Source: Nocardioides abyssi
GTDB lineage: Bacteria; Actinomycetota; Actinomycetes; Propionibacteriales; Nocardioidaceae
Assembly (NCBI RefSeq): GCF_030412915.1
Contig: NZ_JAUHJR010000005.1
Span: 243,859-307,858 of the forward strand
Direction of reading: 5' to 3'
DNA: 64,000 bases
Shown: piece after piece, positions 55,272 to 63,949 of the stretch
Layout: each line of letters starts with the position of its first letter
How positions within the stretch are numbered: position 1 is the stretch's first letter
Translations under genes and position numbers: made by a program
The notes under the pieces: generated by a model
The model's input: the letters and a program-made list of their open reading frames with translations, nothing else
Databases searched by the model: none
Told to the model about the DNA's origin: nothing

Positions 55272-56327
55272 CTAGGCCAGCACCTCGGTGACGGGGAGCG
55301 AGGAGTCGGCGGGCAGGTCGAGGCTGGAGGGGGTGCGGCCGCGGGCGACCATCTCGGCGCCGAGCGCGGCGACCATGGCGCCGTTGTCGGTGCACAGGCC
55401 GGGGCGGGGCACGCGGACGCGGATGCCGAGCTTGGCGGCACGCTCCTCGGCGAGGTGGCGCAGCCGGGAGTTGGCGGCGACGCCACCGCCGATGAGCAGG
55501 TCCTCGATGCCCTCCGACGAGGCGGCGTCGAGCGCCTTGCGCACCAGCACGTCGCAGACGGCCTCCTGGAAGGACGCGGCGACGTCGGCGACGGGGACGG
55601 GTTCGCCGGAGCGCTCGCGCGCCTCGACCCACCGGGCCACGGCGGTCTTGAGGCCGGAGAAGGAGAAGTCGAAGCGGTGCCGCTCGAGGTCGCGCCGCGA
55701 GGTGAGGCCGCGGGGGAAGTCGACGTACACCGACGACCCCTCGCGGGCGGCCCGGTCGATGTGGGGGCCGCCGGGGAAGGGCAGCCCGAGCAGCCGCGCC
55801 ACCTTGTCGAAGGCCTCGCCGGCGGCGTCGTCGATGGTCGCGCCCATCGGGTCGACCCCGCCGTCGGCGCCGGTCACGTCGGTGACGCGCAGCAGGCTGG
55901 AGTGGCCGCCGCTGACGAGCATCGCGACGCACGGCTCCGGCAGCGCGCCGTGCTCGAGCTGGTCGACGGCGACGTGGGCGGCGAGGTGGTTCACGCCGTA
56001 CAACGGCTTGTCCAGGCCGACCGCGAGCGCCTTGGCCGCGGCCACGCCGACGAGCAGCGCGCCGGCGAGGCCGGGGCCGCTCGTCACCGCGATCGCGTCG
56101 ACGTCGGAGGGCCGGATGCCGGCGGTCTCGCAGGCCCGCTCGATCGTCGGCACCATCGCCTCGAGGTGGGCGCGGCTGGCGACCTCCGGCACGACCCCGC
56201 CGAAGCGCGCGTGCTCGTCGACGCTGCTGGCCACCGCGTCGGCGAGCAGCTCGTGGCCGCGGACGATGCCGACGCCGGTCTCGTCGCAGGAGGTCTCGAT
56301 GCCGAGCACGAGGGGGGCGTCCGTCAC
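55272..56327 (-). CDS. tsaD: tRNA N6-adenosine threonylcarbamoyltransferase TsaD
   Basis: This 351-residue ASKHA-fold enzyme transfers the threonylcarbamoyl group to A37 of ANN-decoding tRNAs. It has [14 protein letters not shown], the metal-binding HxxxH in [35 protein letters not shown] and the CTDNGAM end motif. GTG 56327 follows CACAAT by 6 nt (possible leaderless start). rimI and tsaB lie further upstream in the same direction, interrupted by a convergent GNAT gene. Confidence 0.97.
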   Translation of the reverse strand: MTDAPLVLGIETSCDETGVGIVRGHELLADAVASSVDEHARFGGVVPEVASRAHLEAMVPTIERACETAGIRPSDVDAIAVTSGPGLAGALLVGVAAAKALAVGLDKPLYGVNHLAAHVAVDQLEHGALPEPCVAMLVSGGHSSLLRVTDVTGADGGVDPMGATIDDAAGEAFDKVARLLGLPFPGGPHIDRAAREGSSVYVDFPRGLTSRRDLERHRFDFSFSGLKTAVARWVEARERSGEPVPVADVAASFQEAVCDVLVRKALDAASSEGIEDLLIGGGVAANSRLRHLAEERAAKLGIRVRVPRPGLCTDNGAMVAALGAEMVARGRTPSSLDLPADSSLPVTEVLA

Positions 56328-56333
56328 GGGTCC

Positions 56334-56339
56334 ATTGTG
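56334..56339 (-). promoter_or_regulatory. -10-like box CACAAT, leaderless tsaD promoter
   Basis: On the minus strand CACAAT, GGACCC and the GTG of tsaD follow directly. The first base differs from the TANNNT norm. Confidence 0.4.
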
Positions 56340-56350
56340 CGCCGTGCAGG

Positions 56351-57073
56351 ATGACCGGCGTGCGCGAGGTGTCGGGGGCGGGGCTGGAGCACCTGGCGGC
56401 GGGCAGCCCGGTGCCGTTCGTGCGGCACGCCGTGGGCCCGGCGACGTACGACGTCGCGTGGGCGCTCGGCGCGGCCGTGGTCGCCCACAGCGCCCGCCAC
56501 ACCGTGGCGCTCGGCCCCGCGGACGACCTCGCGGACCTGCTGGCCGGGCTCGTCGGCCGGTTCGTCCCGGAGCGGCTGACCGTCGAGGAGGCCGCCCACG
56601 GGGCGCTGCCCGCGGCGTGGGCGCACCAGGTCCGCGGCCACTGGCACTGGATGCGCAGCACGGTCTCCGCTCCCCCGCCGGCGGTGCCGCTCGAGGAGGT
56701 CGCCGACCACGGGGCGATCGACGCGGTGCTCGACGTCGCGCAGCCCGACACCTTCGGTCGCCCCGGCAGCCCCGGGATCGAGGGCTGGCTCGGCGTGCGC
56801 GAGGAGGGCCGGCTGGTCGGGGTGGGCGCGGTGCGCCGCGACCCCGACGGCAGCGGGCACCTGCGGGCTGTCTCGGTGCTGCCGGGAGCGACCGGCCGCG
56901 GCCTCGGCCTGGCGCTGTCGCAGGGGCTGACCCGCCGGGCGATGGACCGGGCGCCGCACGTCGCGACGCTGGGCGTCTACACCGACAACGGGCCGGCGCT
57001 GCGGATCTACGAGCGGCTGGGCTACCGGGTGGAGCACACGCTGCTGTCCGGCCCGGTCAGCAGCCCTTCCTGA
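56351..57073 (+). CDS. GNAT-family acetyltransferase
   Basis: From ATG 56351 the protein has 240 residues; GTG 56360 is an alternative that would sit 7 nt from a CAGGAT -10-like box. The C-terminal half is a GNAT domain with acetyl-CoA loop [18 protein letters not shown] and the terminal block [23 protein letters not shown]. The N-terminal half is less conserved and may be a second, degenerate GNAT fold. The substrate is unknown. It is divergent from tsaD and convergent with rimI, overlapping its 3' end by 17 bp. Confidence 0.83.
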   Translation: MTGVREVSGAGLEHLAAGSPVPFVRHAVGPATYDVAWALGAAVVAHSARHTVALGPADDLADLLAGLVGRFVPERLTVEEAAHGALPAAWAHQVRGHWHWMRSTVSAPPPAVPLEEVADHGAIDAVLDVAQPDTFGRPGSPGIEGWLGVREEGRLVGVGAVRRDPDGSGHLRAVSVLPGATGRGLGLALSQGLTRRAMDRAPHVATLGVYTDNGPALRIYERLGYRVEHTLLSGPVSSPS

Positions 57074-57518
57074 GCCCGCGCCGCAGCACCACCGCGGTCG
57101 CGCCGTCGCGGTAGTAGCGCCGCCGCCGGTCGACCTCGACGAACCCCCGCGCCGCGTAGAACGCCAGCGCCCCCGCGTTGTCCTCGCGCACCTCGAGCAG
57201 CAGCCGCTCCGCGCCGCCCTCCTTCGACCGGGCCACCACCTCGTCGAGCAGCGCGGTCGCGTGACCACCGCGGCGGGCGGCCGGGGTGACGGCGATCCGC
57301 TGGAGCTCGGCGACGTCCGCGACGATGCTCGCCACCGCATGACCGACCACCGGGCTGCCGGGCCCGGCGGCCTCGGCGACGAGGTAGACCACTGTCGGCA
57401 CCTCGCCGGCCAGCCCGACCTCGACCAGCCCGCGCGACCAGGCGTCGGCGCCGAGGCACTCGTCCTCGAGCGCGGCGACCGCGTCGAGGTCGTCGGGTCC
57501 CGCCGCGCGGACGCTCAC
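57057..57518 (-). CDS. rimI: Ribosomal protein alanine N-acetyltransferase RimI-like
   Basis: This 153-residue GNAT protein has AELQRIAVTPAARRGGHATALLDEVV and LLEVREDNAGALAFYAARGFVEVDRRRRYY (quoted in parts). These match RimI enzymes, which acetylate the N-terminus of ribosomal protein S18 or other proteins. The gene lies 10 bp after tsaB, the conserved tsaB-rimI-tsaD order, although here a GNAT gene on the other strand separates it from tsaD. Confidence 0.9.
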   Translation of the reverse strand: MSVRAAGPDDLDAVAALEDECLGADAWSRGLVEVGLAGEVPTVVYLVAEAAGPGSPVVGHAVASIVADVAELQRIAVTPAARRGGHATALLDEVVARSKEGGAERLLLEVREDNAGALAFYAARGFVEVDRRRRYYRDGATAVVLRRGLRKGC

Positions 57519-57528
57519 GAGACGGGCC

Positions 57529-58170
57529 TCACGAGACCGGCTTGGGCTTGCCGGGCATCTCGGCGTCGGGCCGCCGCAGGTACAACGGCTCGGGGTCGAG
57601 CAGCTCCGCCCGCTCCTCGGTCACCACCCGCGCCAGCCAGCCGGCGCTCGGGCGGACCGGGCCGCGGGCGTCGGGGAACGCCTCGGGGTAGAGCACCGCG
57701 CCCTCGCCGACGACCGGCCCGTCGGTCGCCACGACGGCCGGGCGCTCGACGACCGGCCCGTCCAACCGCGTCCCGTCGGCGTCGTACGCCGCCAGGTAGA
57801 CCTCCTTGCGGCGCGCGTCGGTCGCCACGTGGAAGCCGGTGCCGATCCCGCCGGCCGCGGCCTCGGCGGCGAGCACGTCCAGCGAGCACACGCCGTAGAC
57901 CGGGACGTCCAGCACGAAGGCCAGCGTCCGCGCGGTGACCAGCCCGACCCGCAGCCCCGTGAACGGGCCGGGGCCGACACCGGCGGCGATCGCGGTGAGG
58001 TCCTGGCGGACCGCGCCGACCTGCTCCATCGCGGCGGCGACGAGCGGGGCGAGCTGCTCGCCGTGCTTCATCGCGCGCTCGGAGACGAGCTCGGCGACGA
58101 CGTCGGACCCGTCGTGGAGCGCGACGGTGACGAACGGGGTGGCGGTGTCGAGGGCGAGCAGCAGCGTCAT
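57529..58170 (-). CDS. tsaB: tRNA threonylcarbamoyladenosine biosynthesis protein TsaB
   Basis: This 213-residue protein is the pseudo-enzyme partner of TsaD. It reads LLLALDTATPFVTVALHDG, has GVGPGPFTGLRVGLVTARTLAFVLDVPVYGVCSLDVLA (quoted in parts) and DARRKEVYLAAYD. ATG 58170 overlaps the stop of the TsaE fusion gene by 4 bp (ATGA), indicating coupled translation with tsaE. Confidence 0.95.
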   Translation of the reverse strand: MTLLLALDTATPFVTVALHDGSDVVAELVSERAMKHGEQLAPLVAAAMEQVGAVRQDLTAIAAGVGPGPFTGLRVGLVTARTLAFVLDVPVYGVCSLDVLAAEAAAGGIGTGFHVATDARRKEVYLAAYDADGTRLDGPVVERPAVVATDGPVVGEGAVLYPEAFPDARGPVRPSAGWLARVVTEERAELLDPEPLYLRRPDAEMPGKPKPVS

Positions 58171-59111
58171 CCGAGACCTCGGAAGGAGAGGGCGTGCCAC
58201 CGGGGGCCCACCGGGGTGATCTCGACCCGCCGCGGGTCGAGGGCGTCGCCGAGCGCGTCGGCGCCGTCGGGCACCTCGTCGGCCTCGGCCCGCACGATGC
58301 GGACCTCGAGCCGGGAGTCGGTGAGCCCCTCGGCCAGGCCCTCGCCCCACTCGACGACGGTCACCGCGGTGTCCAGGTCGGTGTCGAGGTCGAGGTCGTC
58401 GAGCTCCTCCATGCCGCCGAGGCGGTAGGCGTCGACGTGGACGAGCGCGGGCCCGTCGACCAGCGAGGGGTGGACGCGTGCGATGACGAAGGTCGGCGAG
58501 GTGATCTGGCCGCGCACGCCGAGGCCGGCGCCGATGCCCTGGGTGAGGGTGGTCTTGCCGGCGCCGAGCTCGCCGCTGAGCACGATGAGGTCCCCCGGCG
58601 CGAGCTGGCCGGCCAGCGAGCGGCCCAGCGCGTGCATCGCGTCGGGGGTGGGTGCCTGGAAGACGGCGGTGCGCAGCGGGCGGCGCATCTCGACGAGCGG
58701 CGAGCGGCGGTCGATCTCGCGGAAGCCTTGGCGGTCCCAGAAGCGGATCGTGCGCGGCAGCTCCTCGCGGGCGACGACCGTCACGTCGTCGTACCCCTCG
58801 GCGTGGTCGACCACCGCGTCGATGAGCCGGCCGGCGATGCCGTGCCCCTGGGCGGTGGGCACGACGCCGAACCGGCGCAGGTAGACGGTGCTGCCGACCG
58901 GGTCGAGCACGAGCGCCCCGACGGGATCGCCGTCGAGGCAGGCGAGCAGCCCGCCGTGCGGGGTCAGCAGCGCGGCGATCGACTCCTTGGTCTCGCTGAG
59001 CGCGTCGGCGGGCGGGTCCAGCGGCGGCCGGGCGGCGAAGGCCTCCCGCACCACCTGCAGCACCTGCGCGGCCGCCTCCGGCCCCACGCGCACGACCTGG
59101 ACGTCGCTCAC
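58167..59111 (-). CDS. tsaE: GNAT domain fused to TsaE (t6A ATPase)
   Basis: This 314-residue protein is about twice the usual TsaE length. Residues 1-145 form a GNAT domain (FGVVPTAQGHGIAGRLIDAV with acetyl-CoA loop 84-97; FWDRQGFREIDRR). Residues 150-314 are TsaE, with P-loop GELGAGKTT (180-188), SPTFVI (205-210), HVDAYRL (225-231) and VEWGEG (253-258). TsaE stimulates the TsaB-TsaD complex in t6A synthesis. GTG 59111 overlaps the hydrolase stop (GTGA). The linker reads through without a stop or internal ribosome site, so one chain is made. Confidence 0.92.
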   Translation of the reverse strand: MSDVQVVRVGPEAAAQVLQVVREAFAARPPLDPPADALSETKESIAALLTPHGGLLACLDGDPVGALVLDPVGSTVYLRRFGVVPTAQGHGIAGRLIDAVVDHAEGYDDVTVVAREELPRTIRFWDRQGFREIDRRSPLVEMRRPLRTAVFQAPTPDAMHALGRSLAGQLAPGDLIVLSGELGAGKTTLTQGIGAGLGVRGQITSPTFVIARVHPSLVDGPALVHVDAYRLGGMEELDDLDLDTDLDTAVTVVEWGEGLAEGLTDSRLEVRIVRAEADEVPDGADALGDALDPRRVEITPVGPRWHALSFRGLG

Positions 59112-60199
59112 CCCGCCAGCTCCTTCGTTCCTGCGGCCGCGAGCAGCCGGTCGATCTCCGCGTCGACCTGCTCGTGCCGCTCCAGCACCACCATGTGCCC
59201 CGCTCCGTCGACCTCGACCAGCCGCGACCCGCGGATGCGCGAGTGCAGCTTCCGGCTGTGCCCGATCGAGGTCAGGCGGTCGGCGGTGCCGCAGACGATC
59301 GTCGTCGGCACCCGGCCGAGCACCTCGACGGCGTCGAACTTGTCCAGGCCCCCGAAGGCGGGGAAGAACTCCGCGACCACCTCGTACGGCGTCGCCGAGA
59401 GCATGCCGTCGACGAACTCGACGTACGCCGCGGGCACGTCGTCGCCGAACGCGAACAGGTCGGTGGCGACCATGGCCACGGCCTTGCCGAGCCGCCGCAG
59501 CCGATCGACGCTGGTGGGGCGCCGGGCCAGCGTCGCGATGGTGCGCTGGGCCAGCGGCAGGCCGATCTTGGCGGGGACGACGGGCAGCAGCAGCCGGCCC
59601 ACGTCGAGGCCGCCGGCGGTCGTGCTGACCAGGCCGACGCCGACGACGCGGTCCCCGAACAGCTCGGGGTGCTGCTCGACGAGCGCGACGACGGTCATCC
59701 CGCCCATCGAGTGGCCGACCACGACGACGGGACCGTCGGGGACGACCTCGTCGAGGATCCGCTTGAGGTCGAGGCCGAGCTGGTCGATCGTCGCGTGCTC
59801 GAGGTCGGAGCGGCCCGACCGCCCGTGGGAGCGCTGGTCGTAGAGCACGGTGCGGACGCCCGCGCGACGCAGGTGCAGCCGCTGGAAGTGCCAGCAGTCG
59901 AGGGTCAGCGCGTAGCCGTGGACCAGCACGACGGTGACGTCGCCGGCAGCGCCGGCCGCGCCGGTCTCCGGCTCGTCGACCTCCACGTGCAGCGGCACCC
60001 CGTCGTCGGCGACCACCGTGAGCGGCGCGGAGCGCAGCGAGCCGAGCGGGACGTCGGGGTGGTCCTCGGGGCCCGGGCCCGGGCGACGCGAGAGCGCCCG
60101 GCGGTGGCGGGTCACGCCGACCGCGGCGCCGATGGTGGCCAGGCCGGCGGCGCCGGCCGCGCCGATCGCTGCGGTGCCGAGCGTGCGGCGCGGGCTCAT
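59108..60199 (-). CDS. Alpha/beta hydrolase, membrane-anchored
   Basis: This 363-residue protein starts with a hydrophobic Ala/Gly-rich helix (LGTAAIGAAGAAGLATIGAAVGV) likely to anchor it, then an alpha/beta-hydrolase core: VVLVHGYALTLDCWHFQ (oxyanion HG), the nucleophile elbow GHSMGG, GTADRLTS (Asp) and GAGHMVVLERH (His). The esterase or lipase substrate is unknown. It is positioned between alr and tsaE in many actinomycetes. ATG 60199 overlaps the alr stop by 4 bp. Confidence 0.9.
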   Translation of the reverse strand: MSPRRTLGTAAIGAAGAAGLATIGAAVGVTRHRRALSRRPGPGPEDHPDVPLGSLRSAPLTVVADDGVPLHVEVDEPETGAAGAAGDVTVVLVHGYALTLDCWHFQRLHLRRAGVRTVLYDQRSHGRSGRSDLEHATIDQLGLDLKRILDEVVPDGPVVVVGHSMGGMTVVALVEQHPELFGDRVVGVGLVSTTAGGLDVGRLLLPVVPAKIGLPLAQRTIATLARRPTSVDRLRRLGKAVAMVATDLFAFGDDVPAAYVEFVDGMLSATPYEVVAEFFPAFGGLDKFDAVEVLGRVPTTIVCGTADRLTSIGHSRKLHSRIRGSRLVEVDGAGHMVVLERHEQVDAEIDRLLAAAGTKELAG

Positions 60200-61341
60200 G
60201 CGGGCGCCTCGCTGTCGACGTGGGTGCGGGTGACGCGGGTGCCGCCGAAGCGGGTGACGATCTCGTAGCTGATCGTCCCCGCGGCCTCCGCCCAGTCCTG
60301 CGCGGTCGGCGCCCCGTCGCGGCCGGTGCCGAAGAGGACGACGTCGGTGCCGGGCTCGGGCCGGTCGCCGTCGAGGTCCACCACCAGCTGGTCCATGCAG
60401 ACGCGGCCGCGGACGGGTCGCTGCCGCCCGGCGATCCCCACCGAGGCGACGTTGCTCGCGTGGCGCGGCACGCCGTCGGCGTACCCCACCGGCACCAGGC
60501 CGAGGGTGGTCGCGCGGTCCGCGACCCAGGTGTGGCCGTAGGAGACACCCGCACCGGCCGCGACGTCCTTGACCATCGCCAGCGTCGCGCGGGCGGTCAT
60601 CGCGGGCACGAGGCCGAGGTCGGGGGTGTGGCCGGGCGCGGGGTCGAGGCCGTACGACGCGATGCCGCAGCGCACGAGGTCGAACCGCGCGCTCGGCCGC
60701 AGGATCGCCGCCGCGCTGTTGGCGAGGTGGCGCACCTCGGGCTGCAGGCCGGCGGCCTCGGCGACCGCGAGCGCGTCGCGGAAGACCTGCTCCTGGCTGT
60801 CGTTGGCCGGGTCGTCGGGCTCGTCGGACGACGCCGGGTGGGTCCAGATGCCGGTGACCCACCAGTGCCCGGCGACCTCCCCGGCGCGCGCCGCCTCGAC
60901 GAGCGCGGGCCAGTCGTCCCACGTCGAGCCGCCGCGGGAGAGGCCGGTGTCGATCTTGAGCTGCAGCCGGGCCGGCGTGCCGGTGCGGGTGACGGCGGCC
61001 TCGACCTCGGCCAGCTCGGCGAGGGAGTACGCCGTGACGTCGACGTCGGCGGTGATCGCGGCGTCGTGGTCCTCGCCCGGGACGGTCAGCCAGCACAGCA
61101 CGCGGCCGGTGTCGCCGGCCGCCCGCAGGGCGAGCGCCTCGTCGATCGTCGCCACGCCCAGCCAGGCCGAGCCCGCCTCGCGGGCCGCCCGGGCGACCTC
61201 GACCATGCCGTGGCCGTAGCCATCGGCCTTCACCACCGTCATCATCGCGACGCCACAGTGCTCAGCGAGCCGCCGCACGTTGTGCCGGATCGCCGCGAGG
61301 TCGACGACCGCCTCGGCGCGCGGGACCGGCAGGGGGCTCAT
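60196..61341 (-). CDS. alr: Alanine racemase
   Basis: This 381-residue PLP enzyme makes D-alanine for peptidoglycan. The PLP lysine is in VVKADGYGHG, the catalytic Tyr block reads GVSYGHTW, and ARCGI-like RCGIASYGLDP and RPVRGRVCMDQLVVDL follow. ATG 61341 begins about 40 bp after nnr. It is followed by overlapping genes for the hydrolase and TsaE, suggesting one transcript from nnr or alr onward. Confidence 0.97.
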   Translation of the reverse strand: MSPLPVPRAEAVVDLAAIRHNVRRLAEHCGVAMMTVVKADGYGHGMVEVARAAREAGSAWLGVATIDEALALRAAGDTGRVLCWLTVPGEDHDAAITADVDVTAYSLAELAEVEAAVTRTGTPARLQLKIDTGLSRGGSTWDDWPALVEAARAGEVAGHWWVTGIWTHPASSDEPDDPANDSQEQVFRDALAVAEAAGLQPEVRHLANSAAAILRPSARFDLVRCGIASYGLDPAPGHTPDLGLVPAMTARATLAMVKDVAAGAGVSYGHTWVADRATTLGLVPVGYADGVPRHASNVASVGIAGRQRPVRGRVCMDQLVVDLDGDRPEPGTDVVLFGTGRDGAPTAQDWAEAAGTISYEIVTRFGGTRVTRTHVDSEAPA

Positions 61342-61379
61342 GGCCGACCATTCTCCCACTCGGCCCGGCCGCGCCCGCG

Positions 61380-62756
61380 TCAGGGCTGCGGCAGGTCCCG
61401 GACCACCGCGGGCAGTGCGCGCGCCACCTCGGTCGCCACCAGCGGGCCTCCCCCGGACGCGAGCGTGGCCGCCGCGCCGTGCAGCCACGACCCGACGCTC
61501 GCCGCGTCGAACGGCTCCAGCCCCGCCGCCAGCAGCGCCCCGACCACGCCGCCGAGCACGTCGCCCGCCCCCGCCGTCGCCAGCCACGGCGTCCCGGTCG
61601 TCGTCACGCGCACCCGCCCGTCGGGCCGCGCGGTCACGGTGTGCCGGCCCTTGAGCACCACGACCGCGGCGTACTCCTCGGCCGTGTGGCGGGCCCACCC
61701 CAGCGGGTCGCCCTCGATCTCCGCACGCTCGCGGCCCAGCATCGCGGCCAGCTCGCCGGCGTGCGGGGTCAGCACGAGGTCGGCCGGGCCCCTCCGCACG
61801 TGCTTCAGCGCGTCGGCGTCGACGACCGTCGGCACCTCGTCGGCCAGCGCCTGCGCGAGCGCCTCGTCGGCGCGCTCGCCGCCGCCGGAGCCCACCACCC
61901 ACGCCTGGACGCGGCCGGCGCCGACCACCTCGGGGTGCGCCTGGCGCACCCGGTCCGCGACCGGGTCGTCGCCGACGTACCGCACCATCCCGGCGAGCCC
62001 GCACGCGGCGCCGGCGACGCTGAGCAGGCCGGCGCCCGGGTACTCCGCCGAGCCGGCGCGCACCCCCACGACGCCGCGCGTGTACTTGTGGTCCTGCGGC
62101 CGCGGGCGCGGCACCAGCCGAGCGACGTCCTCGGCCTGCAGCGCCTCGACCTCCGCGGGCGGCAGGTCCAGGCCGATGTCGACCAGGTGCACCACCCCAC
62201 AGGCCTCGGCCGCCGGGTCGACCAGGTGGGCGGCCTTGTGCGTGCCGAAGGTGACCGTCAGGTCCGCCCTGACGTGCGGCCCGTCGACGCGGCCGGTGTC
62301 GACGTCGACCCCGGACGGCACGTCGACCGCCACCACGGGCACCCCCTCGACCTGCGCGAGTGCCCGCTCGGCCTCCGGCTTCAGCCCCGGGCGGCCGCCG
62401 ATGCCGACGATCCCGTCGACCACCACGTCCGGGCGCCTGCTCGGCTCGTCGACGGTGCGCCCGCCGGCTCGTCGCAGCGCCTCGAGGCCGCCCTCGTGCA
62501 CGCGCTCGCTCAGCAGCACCGCCTCCACGCCGCACCCGCGCCGGGCGAGCAGGGCGCCGGCGTACAGCGCATCTCCCCCGTTGTCCCCCGACCCGACCAG
62601 CAGCAGCACGCGCGCGCCGTACGCCCGGCCCAGCAGCTCCACCACCGCCTGCGTCAGCCCGTGGGCCGCCCGCTGCATCAGCGTCCCCTCGGGCACCCTC
62701 GCCAGGAGCTCCCGCTCCGCCGCTCGCACCTGCTCGACCGTGTGGGCGTACCGCAT
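61380..62756 (-). CDS. nnr: Bifunctional NAD(P)H-hydrate epimerase/dehydratase
   Basis: This 458-residue fusion repairs hydrated NADH and NADPH. The N-terminal epimerase (YjeF/NnrE, about 1-200) has LLLVGSGDNGGDALYAG, DGIVGIGGRPGL and the Asp in VDVPSGVDVDTG. The C-terminal dehydratase (NnrD, about 220-458) has TPHAGELAAML and TAGAGDVLGGVVGALLAAG. ATG 62756 follows a TAGCGT -10 box by 7 nt, so the message may be leaderless. Confidence 0.96.
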   Translation of the reverse strand: MRYAHTVEQVRAAERELLARVPEGTLMQRAAHGLTQAVVELLGRAYGARVLLLVGSGDNGGDALYAGALLARRGCGVEAVLLSERVHEGGLEALRRAGGRTVDEPSRRPDVVVDGIVGIGGRPGLKPEAERALAQVEGVPVVAVDVPSGVDVDTGRVDGPHVRADLTVTFGTHKAAHLVDPAAEACGVVHLVDIGLDLPPAEVEALQAEDVARLVPRPRPQDHKYTRGVVGVRAGSAEYPGAGLLSVAGAACGLAGMVRYVGDDPVADRVRQAHPEVVGAGRVQAWVVGSGGGERADEALAQALADEVPTVVDADALKHVRRGPADLVLTPHAGELAAMLGRERAEIEGDPLGWARHTAEEYAAVVVLKGRHTVTARPDGRVRVTTTGTPWLATAGAGDVLGGVVGALLAAGLEPFDAASVGSWLHGAAATLASGGGPLVATEVARALPAVVRDLPQP

Positions 62757-62763
62757 GGGCGCG

Positions 62764-62769
62764 ACGCTA
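62764..62769 (-). promoter_or_regulatory. -10 box TAGCGT, leaderless nnr promoter
   Basis: On the minus strand TAGCGT, a 7-nt spacer and the ATG of nnr follow directly. Confidence 0.5.
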
Positions 62770-62773
62770 TCCG

Positions 62774-62821
62774 CCTCGTGCTGCTGAGCGTGCGCCCCGA
62801 CGCTCGCTGGGCAGCACGAGC
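62774..62821. repeat. CTCGTGCTGC palindromic repeat, copy 1
   Basis: CTCGTGCTGC (62775-62784) and GCAGCACGAG (62811-62820) form 10-bp arms with a partly symmetric centre. Confidence 0.85.
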
Positions 62822-62846
62822 CCGGTCCCATGGACATCCGGATCCG

Positions 62847-62894
62847 CCTCGTGCTGCTGAGCGTGCGCCCCAACGCTCGCTGAGCAGCACGAGG
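62847..62894. repeat. CTCGTGCTGC palindromic repeat, copy 2
   Basis: CCTCGTGCTGCT (62847-62858) and AGCAGCACGAGG (62883-62894) form perfect 12-bp arms. Copies 1 and 2 lie 73 bp apart in the same orientation, between divergent genes. Confidence 0.88.
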
Positions 62895-62944
62895 CCCGAG
62901 CCGGGTCCCTGTGGAGAGGCTGCGCGGCGGTCGCCGATCCGCGG

Positions 62945-62950
62945 CAGGCT
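62945..62950 (+). promoter_or_regulatory. -10-like box CAGGCT, leaderless promoter
   Basis: CAGGCT, CGTCCC and GTG 62957 follow directly, with no ribosome site. Confidence 0.45.
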
Positions 62951-62956
62951 CGTCCC

Positions 62957-63874
62957 GTGGCGCACGAGACCTGGCGGACGGTGAGCGCCCGGCAGGCCGG
63001 TGCGGTCAGCCGGGCGCAGCTCGCCGCGCTGGGGATCGACCGGTTCGCGATCCGGAACCAGGTCGCCGCCGAGCGCTGGGTCCTGCGCTCCGCGACCGTG
63101 GTGAGTACGACGACGGGCGAGCCGACCCGGCTGCAGACGATGTGGACCGGGGTGCTCCACGCCGGCCGGCGGAGCCTGCTCGGAGACCTGACCGCAGCCG
63201 AGCTGTCCGGCCTGCGCAACTGGCACCGCGACACGATCACGGTCCTCGTGCCGGACGACCTCGACCTGGACGACGACGTGCCGGGTGTCCACTTCGCTCG
63301 CACGCGACGGCCGCTGCCCACCATGCAGGAGCCGAGCTGCGCGCTGCCGCGGATGCGCATCGAACCGGCGGTGCTCCACTTCGCGGCGTACCAGCCGTCG
63401 CCGCGCACCGCCCAGGGCGTCGTGGCGGCCGCCGTCCAGCAGCGGCTGACGACCGCGGCCGCTCTGCTCACGTGGGTGGACCGCATGCGGCCGCTCTACA
63501 AGGCGCCCCTGCTACGGGCTGCCTTGACGGACATCGCCCGTGGCTCGCAGTCGTCGTCCGAGATCGACCTGGTGCGGCTGTGTCGCGACCACGGGCTGCG
63601 CCGGCCCGATCGGCAGGTCCGCCGCCGGGACGCGGAGGGTCGGCTCCGGTTCACCGACTGCGAGTGGTTGCTGCCCGACGGCACCGTGCTCGTGCTCGAG
63701 GTGGACGGCGCGTTCCACATGGAGGTCGAGCACTGGGAGGACGACCTCGCTCGTCAGCGGCGCTTGACGACCGACCGCCGGCGGATCGTGCGCTGCACCG
63801 CGCGCGAGCTGCGTGACGAGCCCGAGCGGCTGGCAGCGGACCTGCGCCGCCTCGGCGTCCCCCGGGCCGCCTGA
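62957..63874 (+). CDS. DUF559-like (PD-(D/E)XK) protein with AbiEi-like N-terminus
   Basis: This 305-residue protein resembles a common actinobacterial family. The first 80 residues (SARQAGAVSRAQLAALGIDRFAIRNQV, WVLRSATVV, quoted in parts) look like the winged-helix N-terminus of AbiEi-type antitoxins. The C-terminal 110 residues are DUF559/endonuclease-like: SSSEIDLVRLCRDHGL, then FTDCEWLLPDGTVLVLEVDG, containing the Asp and Glu-x-Asp of a PD-(D/E)XK core, and a closing helix. No toxin gene is next to it. A role in DNA processing or defence is possible but unproven. Confidence 0.75.
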   Translation: MAHETWRTVSARQAGAVSRAQLAALGIDRFAIRNQVAAERWVLRSATVVSTTTGEPTRLQTMWTGVLHAGRRSLLGDLTAAELSGLRNWHRDTITVLVPDDLDLDDDVPGVHFARTRRPLPTMQEPSCALPRMRIEPAVLHFAAYQPSPRTAQGVVAAAVQQRLTTAAALLTWVDRMRPLYKAPLLRAALTDIARGSQSSSEIDLVRLCRDHGLRRPDRQVRRRDAEGRLRFTDCEWLLPDGTVLVLEVDGAFHMEVEHWEDDLARQRRLTTDRRRIVRCTARELRDEPERLAADLRRLGVPRAA

Positions 63875-63886
63875 CGCCGTCGCTGG

Positions 63887-63934
63887 CCTCGTGCTGCTGA
63901 GCGTGCGCTCTGGCGCACGCTCAGCAGCACGAGG
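63887..63934. repeat. CTCGTGCTGC palindromic repeat, copy 3 (perfect)
   Basis: Arms of 22 bp (63887-63908, reading CCTCGTGCTGCTGAGCGTGC at the start, and 63913-63934) are perfectly complementary around a 4-nt loop. It lies between two convergent genes and could terminate both. Confidence 0.93.
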
Positions 63935-63949
63935 CGGGGACCGGGCCTC

